Part shown: positions 8,487 through 19,006 of the stretch, in pieces
How positions within the stretch are numbered: the stretch's first letter is position 1
How the letters are laid out: every line of letters begins with the position of its first letter
Origin: Nemertoderma westbladi
Lineage: Eukaryota; Xenacoelomorpha; Nemertodermatida; Nemertodermatidae
Length of the DNA: 22,435 nt
Direction of reading: 5' to 3'
Assembly (NCBI GenBank): GCA_032718475.1
Contig: JAUCBJ010009057.1
Span: 64,001-86,435, forward strand
Position numbers and translations under genes: made by a program
The notes under the pieces: generated by a model
Told to the model about the DNA's origin: nothing
Database searches by the model: none
Seen by the model: only the letters and a program-made list of their open reading frames with translations

Positions 8487-9391
8487 AGAACTTCGCTACC
8501 ACCCAAGTGGAACCTTATAACTGGGATGAGGACGATTTCACCCAGCAGCTGGAAATACCTAGATTCAACACCGATTACCCTGGAGTGCAAATACTCATCG
8601 GTCAAAACACGCATGAAGCGCTCGAGACATTGGAGAAACGGCCTGCTCAACCGCAACCACTACAAGCTTATGCGGGAAGAACTAGAGTGGGTTGGTACTT
8701 TACTGGCCCTTCCCGTAGAACTCTCATGGAAAGATTACCGAAAGACCAGGTATATCAGGTAAGAGAATGGGAAGTCGAGAGCAGTGAGTTAGACGATCCA
8801 ACTGAGGGAACACCATACTCCTCAGATAATGACGATGTCCACCAACTTTTCAATGAGGAGAATACCATTGATCTCCTTAAGGAAAACGAGACTTGGCAAA
8901 ACCAAGTGAACTTATGTCAGCTCCTTCTTCCATCAGAACGAGACGACTATAACGACGAACTTAATGACGTCATTGAACGTTATAATGCCAAGACTCGGGA
9001 TGAACACGCCGTACGATTCTTTACTCAAGAGGCTGTAGAGCCCAATTCCTACGATAAGGCCCTATCGGTAGAGGAAGAAAGAGCCAAGCAGATCCAAGAG
9101 ACAACTACACGTTTTCTTAAAGATCAAGGTAGATATGAGATCGGTCTACCTTTCCGAAAGCGAGAACCAAAGTTCATAAACAACAGACCCTTGGCAGAGA
9201 AAAGAATTGCTCAACTACATCGACGCCTTGCGGCAAATTCTTCAGCTAAAGAAATGTATCAAACGCAGTTGAAGAAATTTATTAGCAAGGGATATGCGGA
9301 GCGAGTACCGGAAGAAACACCTATAACTGAGAGAACGTATTATTTAACTCACCATTACGTTCCCAAACCCGGTAAACCCCATGAAGTATGA
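8477..9391 (+). CDS. BEL/Pao copy A, pol: protease end to start of RT
   Basis: Open from the 7-bp deletion to an in-frame TGA at 9389-9391. There is no real start codon, so this is the continuation of the polyprotein in a new frame. It carries the linker after the protease and the N-terminal part of the reverse transcriptase. A BEL/Pao-like finger region is readable in NNRPLAEKRIAQLHRRL, FISKGYAERVPEE and YYLTHHYVPKPGKP. The TGA falls where the family has a conserved basic residue just before VVFDGSA. CGA to TGA by CpG decay is therefore likely. Copy B has the same TGA at 15444-15446, so the change predates the duplication. Apart from indels the two copies are nearly identical here. Confidence 0.85.
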   Translation: MAIKNFATTQVEPYNWDEDDFTQQLEIPRFNTDYPGVQILIGQNTHEALETLEKRPAQPQPLQAYAGRTRVGWYFTGPSRRTLMERLPKDQVYQVREWEVESSELDDPTEGTPYSSDNDDVHQLFNEENTIDLLKENETWQNQVNLCQLLLPSERDDYNDELNDVIERYNAKTRDEHAVRFFTQEAVEPNSYDKALSVEEERAKQIQETTTRFLKDQGRYEIGLPFRKREPKFINNRPLAEKRIAQLHRRLAANSSAKEMYQTQLKKFISKGYAERVPEETPITERTYYLTHHYVPKPGKPHEV

Positions 9392-11464
9392 GTGGTGTTT
9401 GACGGCTCCGCCCTCTATATGGGCCAATCCCTTAATTCCGAATTGTTACCCGGACCCAACTTACTCCAATCCTTGTTGGGAATACTCTTAAGATTAAGAC
9501 AATATTCAATCGCTTTCGCCTCAGATATAGAAGGCATGTTCTTACAAGTTAAGGCGCTGGATAGGGATCGAGATAGCCTACGATTTCTGTGGTGGCCTGA
9601 AGGAGACCTCAACCAGAAACCAGTGGAGTACTGGATGACCATCCAGGCTTTTGGGATAATCTCAAGCCCTTCAAACGCCTGTTCAGTGGTGCGCACCACT
9701 GCGGATGACAACCGAGAAGCCTTCTCTAAAGAGGTGATTGACAACATCAAACGGGATATATACATGGACGATAATCTAAAGTCCCTTCCATCAGTCGAAG
9801 AAGCCATTGATGTCGCTAAAGGAATGGTAGAGTGCTTAAAAAGAGGTGGATTTCGATTAACTAAATTCACCAGCAACTCCCGTGAGTTTCTGGAGTCGAT
9901 CCCAGTAGAAGATAGAGGAGCGAAAGACCTGGATCTAATCAAAGATGATCTTCCAGAAACCAAGACACTTGGTTTGAAATGGGACACAGAGAGAGATGTC
10001 CTGTTCTTCCAGCTAAAACAGCGAGATAATCCAGTTCGTACTAAACGGATTTGTTTAAGTATCCTGAGCACTTATTTCGATCCATTGGGATTTATTAGCC
10101 CAGTTATATTGATTGCTCGGAGTTTAGTACAACAAATGTGGCTTGAAAACCACTCATGGGACGATCCACTTAAGGGAGAATTATTAAAGAAGTGGATGAA
10201 ATGGGAAGATTCTCTACCAGCCATCGAGAACTTTATAATTTCCCGTTCATATTTTGGTCATGTTCTCCCTACGTATTCCTATCAACTCCATGTGTTTGGA
10301 GACGCCTGCGATATGGGAATAGGTATAGTAGCCTACCTAAGGGTGGAAACTCTGGACGGAATCAAAGTCGCCTTGGTTACCTCTAAGGCATTGATAAACA
10401 ATAAGTTGAAAGTTCCTCGAGCGGAGTTAAAAGCGGCTCTATACGCTACAGCCATCGGCCGGAATGTAACAGAACAGATCGACTATCCACTGGAGAAAAC
10501 TGTCTATTGGACCGACGCTTTACTCGTGTTGGAGTATATAACTAATGAAGTCTGTCAGTTCAGCGTCTTCGTTACCAACAGAGTAGCCATTATACTCAGT
10601 CGCACAACGATGGATCAATGGAGACATTGCCCCGGAACGATTAATCCAGCAGACATCGCCTCCAGGGGAGCAACTCCACAAGAACTGGTAGATACTCCAG
10701 ACTGGCTAGGTGGACCCGACTTCCTCTACAAAGAAGAAGAAGAATGGCCTCCTCATCTTACTACCACAGAGATTAGACAGGCCAAGGGAGCGGAGAAAGT
10801 CAAACCTAAAACTCGGGCGAGTAAATCGAAGTTATTCAAACCTATGGTAGATCTGTCTGTACTACATACTTCTGGAGACGACGCTTTGGATCACAAACCC
10901 ACAGCCACAAACAAGTTTGTTGTGGAAATCCATGAGAAGGATTGGAAATCTGGAATACCAGACGTCTCGCAAGGACTCTCACCTCTTCTGCAGAGAGCGA
11001 TACATCACTACAGTTCCTGGAATCGGCTCTGTAAGGCCGTTACATATTTAAAGAGATGTTTTCACCATCACTACTCCGGGATGAAGACCAAAAGTGATAC
11101 CGCTCCAATAACATCGGTGCAGGTCCATGTTATTAAAGATCTTCCCAAATATAAGATATCCGACAGGTTTCTGAAGGAGAAGATCAGTTATCAGGAGCAT
11201 GAAGAAACCAACAAACAGATGCTGAGACTCCTGCAATGCTATGAGGATTCCGATAAGTATTTCCTGTTGTTGAGAAATCCGCAGATGCGCTTAAGGGATC
11301 GTTTCTCTAGCACAATGATAGATGGGTTGATACGTGTTGGAGGAAGATTAACGAACGCTCCATTATCCTTTGACACTAAGTTTCCCATACTCATTAGAAA
11401 TCTTGAAATACAAGTTTGTATTGGTGTATCATGTATGTACGGCAAGTATTGGTGTACCATGTAA
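9392..11464 (+). CDS. BEL/Pao copy A, pol: RT, A17 domain and RNase H, truncated
   Basis: The frame continues from the TGA at 9389-9391 without a frame change. Numbering from 9392, RT catalytic Asp residues are D45 (ASDIEGMF) and D126/D127 (IYMDDNL). The Pao A17-type region follows (about 225-290, TYFDPLGFISPVILIARSLV). RNase H comes next, with D304 in VFGDACDMG, E345 in VPRAEL, D375 in YWTDALLVL and NPADIASRG near 418-426. Copy B has Ser where copy A has Cys306; Ser is the usual residue. The frame passes the region before integrase, and at 11415 the pol sequence ends. The last codons, up to the stop at 11462-11464, come from the minisatellite. The whole integrase is missing, so this copy could not integrate. 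Confidence 0.9.
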   Translation: MVFDGSALYMGQSLNSELLPGPNLLQSLLGILLRLRQYSIAFASDIEGMFLQVKALDRDRDSLRFLWWPEGDLNQKPVEYWMTIQAFGIISSPSNACSVVRTTADDNREAFSKEVIDNIKRDIYMDDNLKSLPSVEEAIDVAKGMVECLKRGGFRLTKFTSNSREFLESIPVEDRGAKDLDLIKDDLPETKTLGLKWDTERDVLFFQLKQRDNPVRTKRICLSILSTYFDPLGFISPVILIARSLVQQMWLENHSWDDPLKGELLKKWMKWEDSLPAIENFIISRSYFGHVLPTYSYQLHVFGDACDMGIGIVAYLRVETLDGIKVALVTSKALINNKLKVPRAELKAALYATAIGRNVTEQIDYPLEKTVYWTDALLVLEYITNEVCQFSVFVTNRVAIILSRTTMDQWRHCPGTINPADIASRGATPQELVDTPDWLGGPDFLYKEEEEWPPHLTTTEIRQAKGAEKVKPKTRASKSKLFKPMVDLSVLHTSGDDALDHKPTATNKFVVEIHEKDWKSGIPDVSQGLSPLLQRAIHHYSSWNRLCKAVTYLKRCFHHHYSGMKTKSDTAPITSVQVHVIKDLPKYKISDRFLKEKISYQEHEETNKQMLRLLQCYEDSDKYFLLLRNPQMRLRDRFSSTMIDGLIRVGGRLTNAPLSFDTKFPILIRNLEIQVCIGVSCMYGKYWCTM

Positions 11465-11643
11465 GTACCTCAAGTATTGGTGTACCATGTAAGTACCGCA
11501 AGTATTGGTGTATCATGTAAGTACCGCAAGTATTGGTGTACCATGTAAGTACCTCAAGTATTGGTGTATCATGTAAGTACCTCAAGTATTGGTGTATCAT
11601 GTATGTACCGCAAGTATTGGTGTATCATGTATGTACCGCAAGT
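11418..11643. repeat. minisatellite segment at the start of the duplicate
   Basis: About eight units of the same 28-bp repeat. They match the last 227 bp of the first array (from 851) unit by unit, including the rare TACGGCAAG variant, with one substitution seen. This exact order shows it is a copy of that piece of array and not a new expansion. Two bases (TT, 11416-11417) at the join fit neither parent sequence. Confidence 0.96.
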
Positions 11644-11920
11644 GTAAAGGCTTTTGCGGAATTAGCCGGTTATTTTCCCCGTAAAGTACTCTGTAGTTGG
11701 TTTAACAGGCATAAAAGGCCGTGTCCTTACTGTACTGGTGTTTTAGAGGACATAAAAGCCATTTCTTCTGTATGTGTACTTTAGCGGACATAATTAGCAA
11801 TTCTATGACGCAATACGCCAGATCCTCTTGAAACAGTGTAGCTACCATGACGACGGCTAACAGCTGAGGCTGTACACGTGGAGCTTTTTCTTTGTTCTCT
11901 GTTCCTTCTTTGTTCGGTCG

Positions 11921-11930
11921 ACCAATCAGA
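11921..11930 (+). promoter_or_regulatory. CCAAT box (NF-Y-like), copy B
   Basis: Identical to the site at 1354-1363, inherited by duplication. It now lies about 1.5 kb before a gag remnant that lacks its start. Confidence 0.3.
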
Positions 11931-12867
11931 GCGTTTTTTGACTCTGTGTTGGAGATTGTATACAGAAACTCGTGGAGTTGAGTCAGTATGTGTTTTTATC
12001 CACTGCCTAGAACACCGGCTTTGGAACCTCCGTGTTTCAGTCTTTAGCACAACATTAGTAGGCTTAATTATAGAACGTATATCTGTTATCATAACTTAAC
12101 TCACAAACCATACCAATTCGCATCTCATTAAACATATCAATCAAACTTAACTTAACATTTTACTGCTATTTACTGTCGGTTATTCATTATATTTGTTGAT
12201 GGAATATTATATTTGGAATACTGATAAATAATCAGACACCCCAATCTTCTTGATATACTAAAGGTTAGAGAGACCGGTTACATATAACGATTGCGACTTA
12301 CATTAAAGTGGTTTGAAGTCAATCTAATGCTATTTCATAGGCCCTACATGTATTGTCTGTTGTTCTCTTTATATGTGACTAAAATTAGTGAAGGTCGGCA
12401 GATCAGTGTGCAGTATTGTGCAGTATTGTGTATGATTGTGACTGATAACAAAGCATCTCCTAAAGAATGCGCCATATATGTAAATCTATAGCCATCCCGT
12501 TGTGTCTAGTTTAAGTCATAACTCTGTTTACATATTTAGAGCGCCACGTCCTAAAGGAACTGTTAATATTTCCCGAAAGTGAATAATATTTGTCAGAGAT
12601 TATATATTACGATCAGTCGAATAATACAGTAGGCTTACACCGCAATACGGTTAGGCTTCCGAATCCAGTCTCCCGGGTATATCCAGCGGGTGAATGATCG
12701 CGCATAGACTGGCTTCGGCTAATGTAGTGTATCAAATACTTGTCATAGGCTAAAGACGATCTACTATCTAGAAGACATCCCAATTTGGCAGGTTAAACTG
12801 CTAAAGGTCTGAAAGCGCAAACAATAACAGATATTGCTTCTGTATTGCAGTAGGCAATAAAGCTGAA

Positions 12868-12885
12868 GTACCGGTTAACCGGTAC
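12868..12885. repeat. 18-bp perfect palindrome GTACCGGTTAACCGGTAC
   Basis: Fully self-complementary. The equivalent site in copy A has one C-to-T change. Function unknown. Confidence 0.75.
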
Positions 12886-13401
12886 CTAGTAGGCCTGACT
12901 ACCTAACCACCCGGACCGGTACCTACAGCAGTACAGGTACAGCAGTATTATTCGATTGTGATATTGTATACCGGTAGGCTGTTTAAGAGATTAGGGACTG
13001 TACACCCCTTGTTTCTTTTGGAGCTTACTTATTTCTGTCAGTTTTATTTATTTGTAGGCCAGTATTGAGCAGAAGGCGTGTAAGCCTGCTCAGATTGTAC
13101 AGACAATTTGTAGGCTGGACTGTTGTCTGACTGTTGTTAAGTCTGAAGGAACTGTAGTGTGTGTAGAGCGTATGTCCGAAAAAGTACTAGTTAGGAAAGT
13201 AGGGGCTGCCAGTACTGTGAGGTGAACCCCCTCGAAAGAATAAGTCGTACTACTCGGTTAGAACGCATACTAACTAACCATTTCGGAGTCTGCATATACT
13301 GTAGTGTATTTAGGCTTGATAGTAGTCGCCAGCGTTTGGTCTGTACTTTGTTTGTGTAGTCTGTACGGGTAGCATAATATTCTTATTTAGATAATTTGTA
13401 G

Positions 13402-15093
13402 GCTGGATTTTGCCTGGCTGTTATTAGGTCTGAATTACAGCTCCTAAAACAGTCCAGAGAGAAGACACCGGAAAACAAGGTAAGTGAGAAACCCGTTTCT
13501 AGGAGAAAGGTAACACCAGTGTGTTATACAGACGACGGCGAAAGCCAGACTTCTCAAGGAGAGGATAGCGGGAAAGACACTGAAAGATCTTATTATGTCA
13601 ATAAAATGCCTAAAGAACAGGTAAGTAAATTCAAGTCTCGAACCAATGACAGGAGAGAACAGATAAGAAAAACTCCTCCTACGTCTCCTAAGAGAATTCA
13701 GGTGAGAAAGCCCGAAGAAAGAACGAGTGTGCACAATGTTATTCAAAATAAGGTAAGTAACATCAAACCGAAATGTGCGCTATGTGACGGGACCCACCGT
13801 TTGAATATGTGTGATGAATTCCTGAAGAAATCATTAACGGAGAGACGTGAAGTCATGTGGGATAAGCGGTTGTGTTATAATTGCCTCAGACAAGGACACC
13901 AACGGCGAACCTGTTACTCCGACACAAGGTGTGCAAAGTGCGGTGCGAAACATCATATCTTGTTGCACACTGAATTTGAGCGAAACAGCCAGAGTCAGGT
14001 AAGTGATTCCGAACTACATGTCCAATTCAGTGATGTGAACGACACTGACCAAAGTTCTGAGATGGAAGGATTCTATACAGATGAATTCTCCGACGAAAAT
14101 GAATCCTGTTACATGATAAATACCGCAGTGTATCGAGCACTTACGTATGAAAAAGAAACAGACAGCGACCTCACCCTAACTACTTCTGATCGACAACCAT
14201 CTTGGAAAGCGCCACCTTCCAATGTAGGAATCCGAGAATTTCCTGTAGTACAGTTAAGGGTCCACGGACCTAAAAGGAGTTATGTAGTGAACGCCCTCCT
14301 TGACTCCGGTAGTACAGGAACATTCATCGACAAAGAACTAGCCGAAGACATCTTTGCTGGACAACCCAAGTTCCGAACTAAGCTAAACATATCAGGAATT
14401 ATGCAGGTTTGGAAATCTACAGTAATAGCGGATTATTATGTAGGTGCGTTGTCCACCCCCCAGGATGAACTAGGAGAACATAGTATAAGGTCAGTAAAAA
14501 TGGTGGCGATAAAGAACTTCGCTACCACCCAAGTGGAACCTTATAACTGGGATGAGGACGATTTCACCCAGCAGCTGGAAATACCTAGATTCAACACCGA
14601 TTACCCTGGAGTGCAAATACTCATCGGTCAAAACGCGCATGAAGCGCTCGAGACATTGGAGAAACGGCCTGCTCAACCGCAACCACTACAAGCTCATGCG
14701 GGAAGAACTAGAGTGGGTTGGTACTTTACTGGCCCTTCCCGTAGAACTCTCATGGAAAGATTACCGAAAGACCAGGTATATCAGGTAAGAGAATGGGAAG
14801 TCGAGAGCAGTGAGTTAGACGATCCAACTGAGGGAACACCATACTCCTCAGATAATGACGATGTCCACCAACTTTTCGATGAGGAGAATACCATTGATCT
14901 CCTTAAGGAAAACGAGACTTGGCAAAACCAAGTGAACTTATGTCAGCTCCTTCTTCCATCAGAACGAGACGACTATAACAATTATAACAACTATAACAAT
15001 ACTATAACGACGAACTTAATGACGTCATTGAACGTTATAATGCCAAGACTCGGGATGAACACGCCGTACGATTCTTTACTCAAGAGGCTGTAG
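13402..15093 (+). pseudogene. BEL/Pao copy B, gag 3' end, zinc knuckles and protease
   Basis: This frame is open from 13402, but element coding sequence begins only at the deletion joint (13435), near the end of the capsid domain. There is no start codon, so it cannot be made as in an intact element. It contains the three zinc knuckles and the protease with LLDSGST. Unlike copy A it passes without a break into the pol linker, because it keeps the 7 bp lost there (SVKMVAIKN). It then leaves frame at a 29-bp expansion of a TATAAC-type run (about 14990-15005) and stops at 15093. The splice-site-like sequences seen in copy A are retained (G of GTAAGT at 13480, 13621, 13753 and 13999). Confidence 0.88.
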
Positions 15094-15446
15094 AGCCCAA
15101 TTCCTACGATAAGGCCCTATCGGTAGAGGAAGAAAGAGCCAAGCAGATCCAAGAGACAACTACACGTTTTCTTAAAGATCAAGGTAGATATGAGATCGGT
15201 CTACCTTTCCGAAAGCGAGAACCAAAGTTCATAAACAACAGACCCTTGGCAGAGAAAAGAATTGCTCAACTACATCGACGCCTTGCGGCAAATTCTTCAG
15301 CTAAAGAAATGTATCAAACGCAGTTGAAGAAATTTATTAGCAAGGGATATGCGGAGCGAGTACCGGAAGAAACACCTATAACTGAGAGAACGTATTATTT
15401 AACTCACCATTACGTTCCCAAACCCGGTAAACCCCATGAAGTATGA
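15003..15446 (+). pseudogene. BEL/Pao copy B, pol fragment: start of RT
   Basis: The original pol frame resumes after the 29-bp insertion and continues to the TGA at 15444-15446, the same nonsense codon as in copy A. It encodes the RT finger region (LAEKRIAQLHRRL, YYLTHHYVPKPGKP). It is a fragment of the polyprotein with no start of its own. Confidence 0.85.
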
Positions 15447-17111
15447 GTGGTGTTTGACGGCTCCGCCCTCTATATGGGCCAATCCCTTAATTCCGAATTG
15501 TTACCCGGACCCAACTTACTCCAATCCTTGTTGGGAATACTCTTAAGATTAAGACAATATTCAATCGCTTTCGCCTCAGATATAGAAGGCATGTTCTTAC
15601 AAGTTAAGGCGCTGGATAGGGATCGAGATAGCCTACGATTTCTGTGGTGGCCTGAAGGAGACCTCAACCAGAAACCAGTGGAGTACTGGATGACCATCCA
15701 GGCTTTTGGGATAATCTCAAGCCCTTCAAACGCCTGTTCAGTGGTGCGCACCACTGCGGATGACAACCGAGAAGCCTTCTCTAAAGAGGTGATTGACAAC
15801 ATCAAACGGGATATATACATGGACGATAATCTAAAGTCCCTTCCATCAGTCGAAGAAGCCATTGATGTCGCTAAAGGAATGGTAGAGTGCTTAAAAAGAG
15901 GTGGATTTCGATTAACTAAATTCACCAGCAACTCCCGTGAGTTTCTGGAGTCGATCCCAGTAGAAGATAGAGGAGCGAAAGACCTGGATCTAATCAAAGA
16001 TGATCTTCCAGAAACCAAGACACTTGGTTTGAAATGGGACACAGAGAGAGATGTCCTGTTCTTCCAGCTAAAACAGCGAGATAATCCAGTTCGTACTAAA
16101 CGGATTTGTTTAAGTATCCTGAGCACTTATTTCGATCCATTGGGATTTATTAGCCCAGTTATATTGATTGCTCGGAGTTTAGTACAACAAATGTGGCTTG
16201 AAAACCACTCATGGGACGATCCACTTAAGGGAGAATTATTAAAGAAGTGGATGAAATGGGAAGATTCTCTACCAGCCATCGAGAACTTTATAATTTCCCG
16301 TTCATATTTTGGTCATGTTCTCCCTACGTATTCCTATCAACTCCATGTGTTTGGAGACGCCAGCGATATGGGAATAGGTATAGTAGCCTACCTAAGGGTG
16401 GAAACTCCGGACGGAATCAAAGTCGCCTTGGTTACCTCTAAGGCATTGATAAACAATAAGTTGAAAGTTCCTCGAGCGGAGTTAAAAGCGGCTCTATACG
16501 CTACAGCCATCGGCCGGAATGTAACAGAACAGATCGACTATCCACTGGAGAAAACTGTCTATTGGACCGACGCTTTACTCGTGTTGGAGTATATAACTAA
16601 TGAAGTCTGTCAGTTCAGCGTCTTCGTTACCAACAGAGTAGCCATTATACTCAGTCGCACAACGATGGATCAATGGAGACATTGTCCCGGAATGATTAAT
16701 CCAGCAGACATCGCCTCCAGGGGAGCAACTCCGCAAGAACTGGTAGATACTCCAGACTGGCTAGGTGGACCCGACTTCCTCTACAAAGAAGAAGAAGAAT
16801 GGCCTCCTCATCTTACTACCACAGAGATTAGACAGGCCAAGGGAGCGGAGAAAGTCAAACCTATAACTCGGGCGAGTAAATCGAAGTTATTCAAACCTAT
16901 GGTAGATCTGTCTGTACTACATACTTCCGGAGACGATGCTTTGGATCAGAAACCCACAGCCACAAACAAGTTTGTTGTGGAAATCCGTGAGAAGGATTGG
17001 AAATCTGGAATACCAGACGTCTCGCAAGGACTCTCACCTCTTCTGCAGAGAGCGATACATCACTACAGTTCCTGGAATCGGCTCTGTAAGGCCGTTACAT
17101 ATTTAAAATGA
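15447..17111 (+). pseudogene. BEL/Pao copy B, pol: RT, A17 domain and RNase H
   Basis: Same domains and numbering as in copy A: D45, YMDD at 124-127, the A17 region, and RNase H with D304 in VFGDASDMG (the usual Ser is present here). It ends at a TGA (17109-17111) where copy A has AGA (Arg). This nonsense change is therefore private to copy B. Reading continues in the same frame after the stop. Confidence 0.9.
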
Positions 17112-18701
17112 TGTTTCCACCATCACTACTCCGGGATGAAGACCAAAAGTGATACCGCTCCAATAACATCGGTGCAGGTCCATGTTATTAAAGATCTTCC
17201 CAAATATAAGATATCCGACAGGTTTCTGAAGGAGAAGATCAGTTATCAGGAGCATGAAGAAACCAACAAACAGATGCTGAGACTCCTGCAATGCTATGAG
17301 GATTCCGATAAGTATTTCCTGTTGTTGAGAAATCCGCAGATGCGCTTAAGGGATCGTTTCTCTAGCACAATGATAGATGGGTTGATACGTGTTGGAGGAA
17401 GATTAACGAACGCTCCATTATCCTTTGACACTAAGTTTCCCATACTCATTAGAAATCTTGAAATACAAGTCAAGATGATTGTAGACGTTCACAGCAAACT
17501 TTATCATGCTGGTAGAGAACGAGTTCTTAGCGAAATTCAAACTCGCTATTATTTTTATAAACCCCGTAGAGCTCTGAACCAAGTTCTTAGGAACTGCATA
17601 CCCTGTAGGAAAGCATTCAGTAGGCCTTTAACACAGCGAGAGGCAGAATTACCTAGGGAACGAGTAAGCTTCTATGAACCACCCTTTACTAATACCGGTG
17701 TGGATTTATTTGGCCCTATTGAAGTATATCGTGCTAGGACTATAGTCAAGAGATGGTGTGTCATCTTTGTTTGTATGACTTGTAGAGCTATCCATCTCGA
17801 TATGGTGAACGATTTATCTACCAACAGCTTTCTACTAAGCTTACGACGACAGATCGCTCGCTTTGGCACTAGTAACACGATGAGATCTGATAAGGGAACA
17901 AACTTCATTGGTGCCAACAATGAAATCAAAGCTTACGTCAAAGATTGGAACCAAAGACAGGTGGACGATCAGCTACGAGTAACAGCGTCTAGCTGGACCT
18001 TCAATGCCGCCTACGCCCCTTGGTGGGGAGGAAGTTGGGAGAGATTAATAAGAAGTGTGAAGACAGCATTTCACTTCATAGTGCCTTGCCGCGCGTATCT
18101 CACCGACGAACTTTTGCGGACGTTAATGGAGGAAATCGCCGCCTATCTCAACGAGAGACCGCTTATGCCAGTCTCATCGAGTCCCGATTCCCTGGAAGCG
18201 CTAACACCCGCGCACTTCCTACTGAAGAAACCTGTAGCCATGCTCCCACAATCGGAAATCACAGACGGAGACGAATACTGCCGGCAAACTTGGCAACTCA
18301 TGCAATTGTTATCCCGTCGTTTCTCTGACCATTTCGAGAAACATTACTTGCCCACTCTACAACTTCGAACTAAGTGGTTTGCGCAGCAAGAGAACGTCAG
18401 CGCTGGAGACATGGTTCTTATTGTGGATGTAGATCTTCCACGTAAGCGGTGGCAGACAGGTCGTATCATCGAGACTCACATCTCGGATGACGGTTTGGTG
18501 CGATCGGTAGAACTCGTCGTCATGCGACGTAACTTCAAGAAACCGGGAATTGTCTTCGAGACACAGCAGCTCAATCGCCCAGTTGGTCGCTTATGTTTAC
18601 TGGAAAGAGACAGAGAACTCTCCGGAAACTATGGAAGGCAAGATACTCTTCCCACGACCACCTCCCTAATCCAACAAACATCTAGGGACTCCCCCACTTA
18701 A
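17112..18701 (+). pseudogene. BEL/Pao copy B, pol: integrase and DUF5641
   Basis: In the same frame as the preceding fragment. The first ATG is at 17136 (residue 1 here). The integrase zinc-binding module uses H119, H124, C154 and C157. The catalytic triad is D190 (NTGVDLFGPI), D252 (MRSDKGTNF) and E302 (GGSWERLIRS). The C-terminal DUF5641-type region contains LTPAHFLL, GDMVLIVDVD and RWQTGRI, as usual in BEL/Pao. The product would insert element DNA into the host genome. The stretch looks intact to the TAA at 18699-18701, but it cannot be made from the full polyprotein because of the upstream lesions. Copy A lacks this entire part. Confidence 0.92.
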
Positions 18702-19000
18702 CAACGGCTGGAGTGGGTGTATGACTATATTTTATATTTGTTTTTATTCTTTTATATTTATGTATGTATTATTATGTAATTTTATTATAATCGTTTTCTT
18801 TAATTTTATTTAGTAGAATGTTATTTTAGCGATTATTTAGTAGATTAGTGCAATATATATTAGCGTTTATTACTTAATTACTTATATATTATATTTAGTG
18901 CGACGGCGAGAAATAATTCTTTTTCTCCTTCCTTACTGTCCGTATTACATTACAAATACGTAACTACAGTAAGATGAAATGTCCGTACTTATTAAAGTAG

Positions 19001-19006
19001 AATAAA
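19001..19006 (+). terminator. AATAAA polyadenylation signal
   Basis: Canonical AATAAA about 300 bp after the pol stop codon, in AT-rich sequence. It would fit the polyadenylation site of a 3' LTR. No clear GT-rich downstream element was seen, and chance occurrence in AT-rich DNA is possible. Confidence 0.35.

Larger units (their letters stand above)
4544..11415 (+). mobile_element. BEL/Pao LTR retrotransposon copy A, broken, no integrase
   Basis: The order capsid, zinc knuckles, DUF1758 protease, RT, A17 domain, RNase H identifies a BEL/Pao element (Semotivirus-like). Lesions are a +1 frame change in gag (5265-5290), a 7-bp loss near 8476, an in-frame TGA at 9389, and loss of everything after RNase H at 11415. 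No LTRs, primer-binding site or target-site duplication were identified, so the outer limits given are those of the coding core only. Confidence 0.9.
11644..13434 (+). other. leader of copy B, non-coding
   Basis: Near-identical repeat of 1078-2858. It carries the CCAAT box, the T/C-rich tract, the ACCGGT palindromes and the first unit of the 289-bp repeat. It is cut at 13434 and joined directly to the end of the capsid coding region. No gene is seen in it. Confidence 0.85.
11418..17470 (+). repeat. head-to-tail duplicate of 851-11415
   Basis: The segment aligns to 851-11415 from the minisatellite through the leader and pol up to GAAATACAAGT. The offset is 10,567 bp at the start and shrinks because this copy lost 4,557 bp. 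I noted about 13 small differences in the 1.8 kb of shared leader, that is, under one percent. Indels are a 10-bp duplication (about 12417), the large deletion at 13434/13435, 7 extra bp near 14495 and 29 extra bp near 14990. It is either a genomic tandem duplication or two haplotypes joined in assembly. Confidence 0.92.
13435..18717 (+). mobile_element. BEL/Pao LTR retrotransposon copy B, broken, no gag start
   Basis: It keeps the zinc knuckles to DUF5641. Lesions are a 4,557-bp deletion at 13434/13435, a 29-bp insertion near 14990, a TGA at 15444 and a TGA at 17109. After the pol stop a short purine-rich run (GGCTGGAGTGGG) precedes TGTATGAC at 18718. That looks like a polypurine tract and a TG-starting LTR end, but no matching 5' LTR is in the window, so the limit is tentative. 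Confidence 0.85.

Noticed and set aside
9415-10071. 218-codon minus-strand frame opposite RT (also 15470-16126)
   Set aside because: It lies antisense to well-defined RT motifs; its openness follows from the codon pattern of the plus-strand gene.
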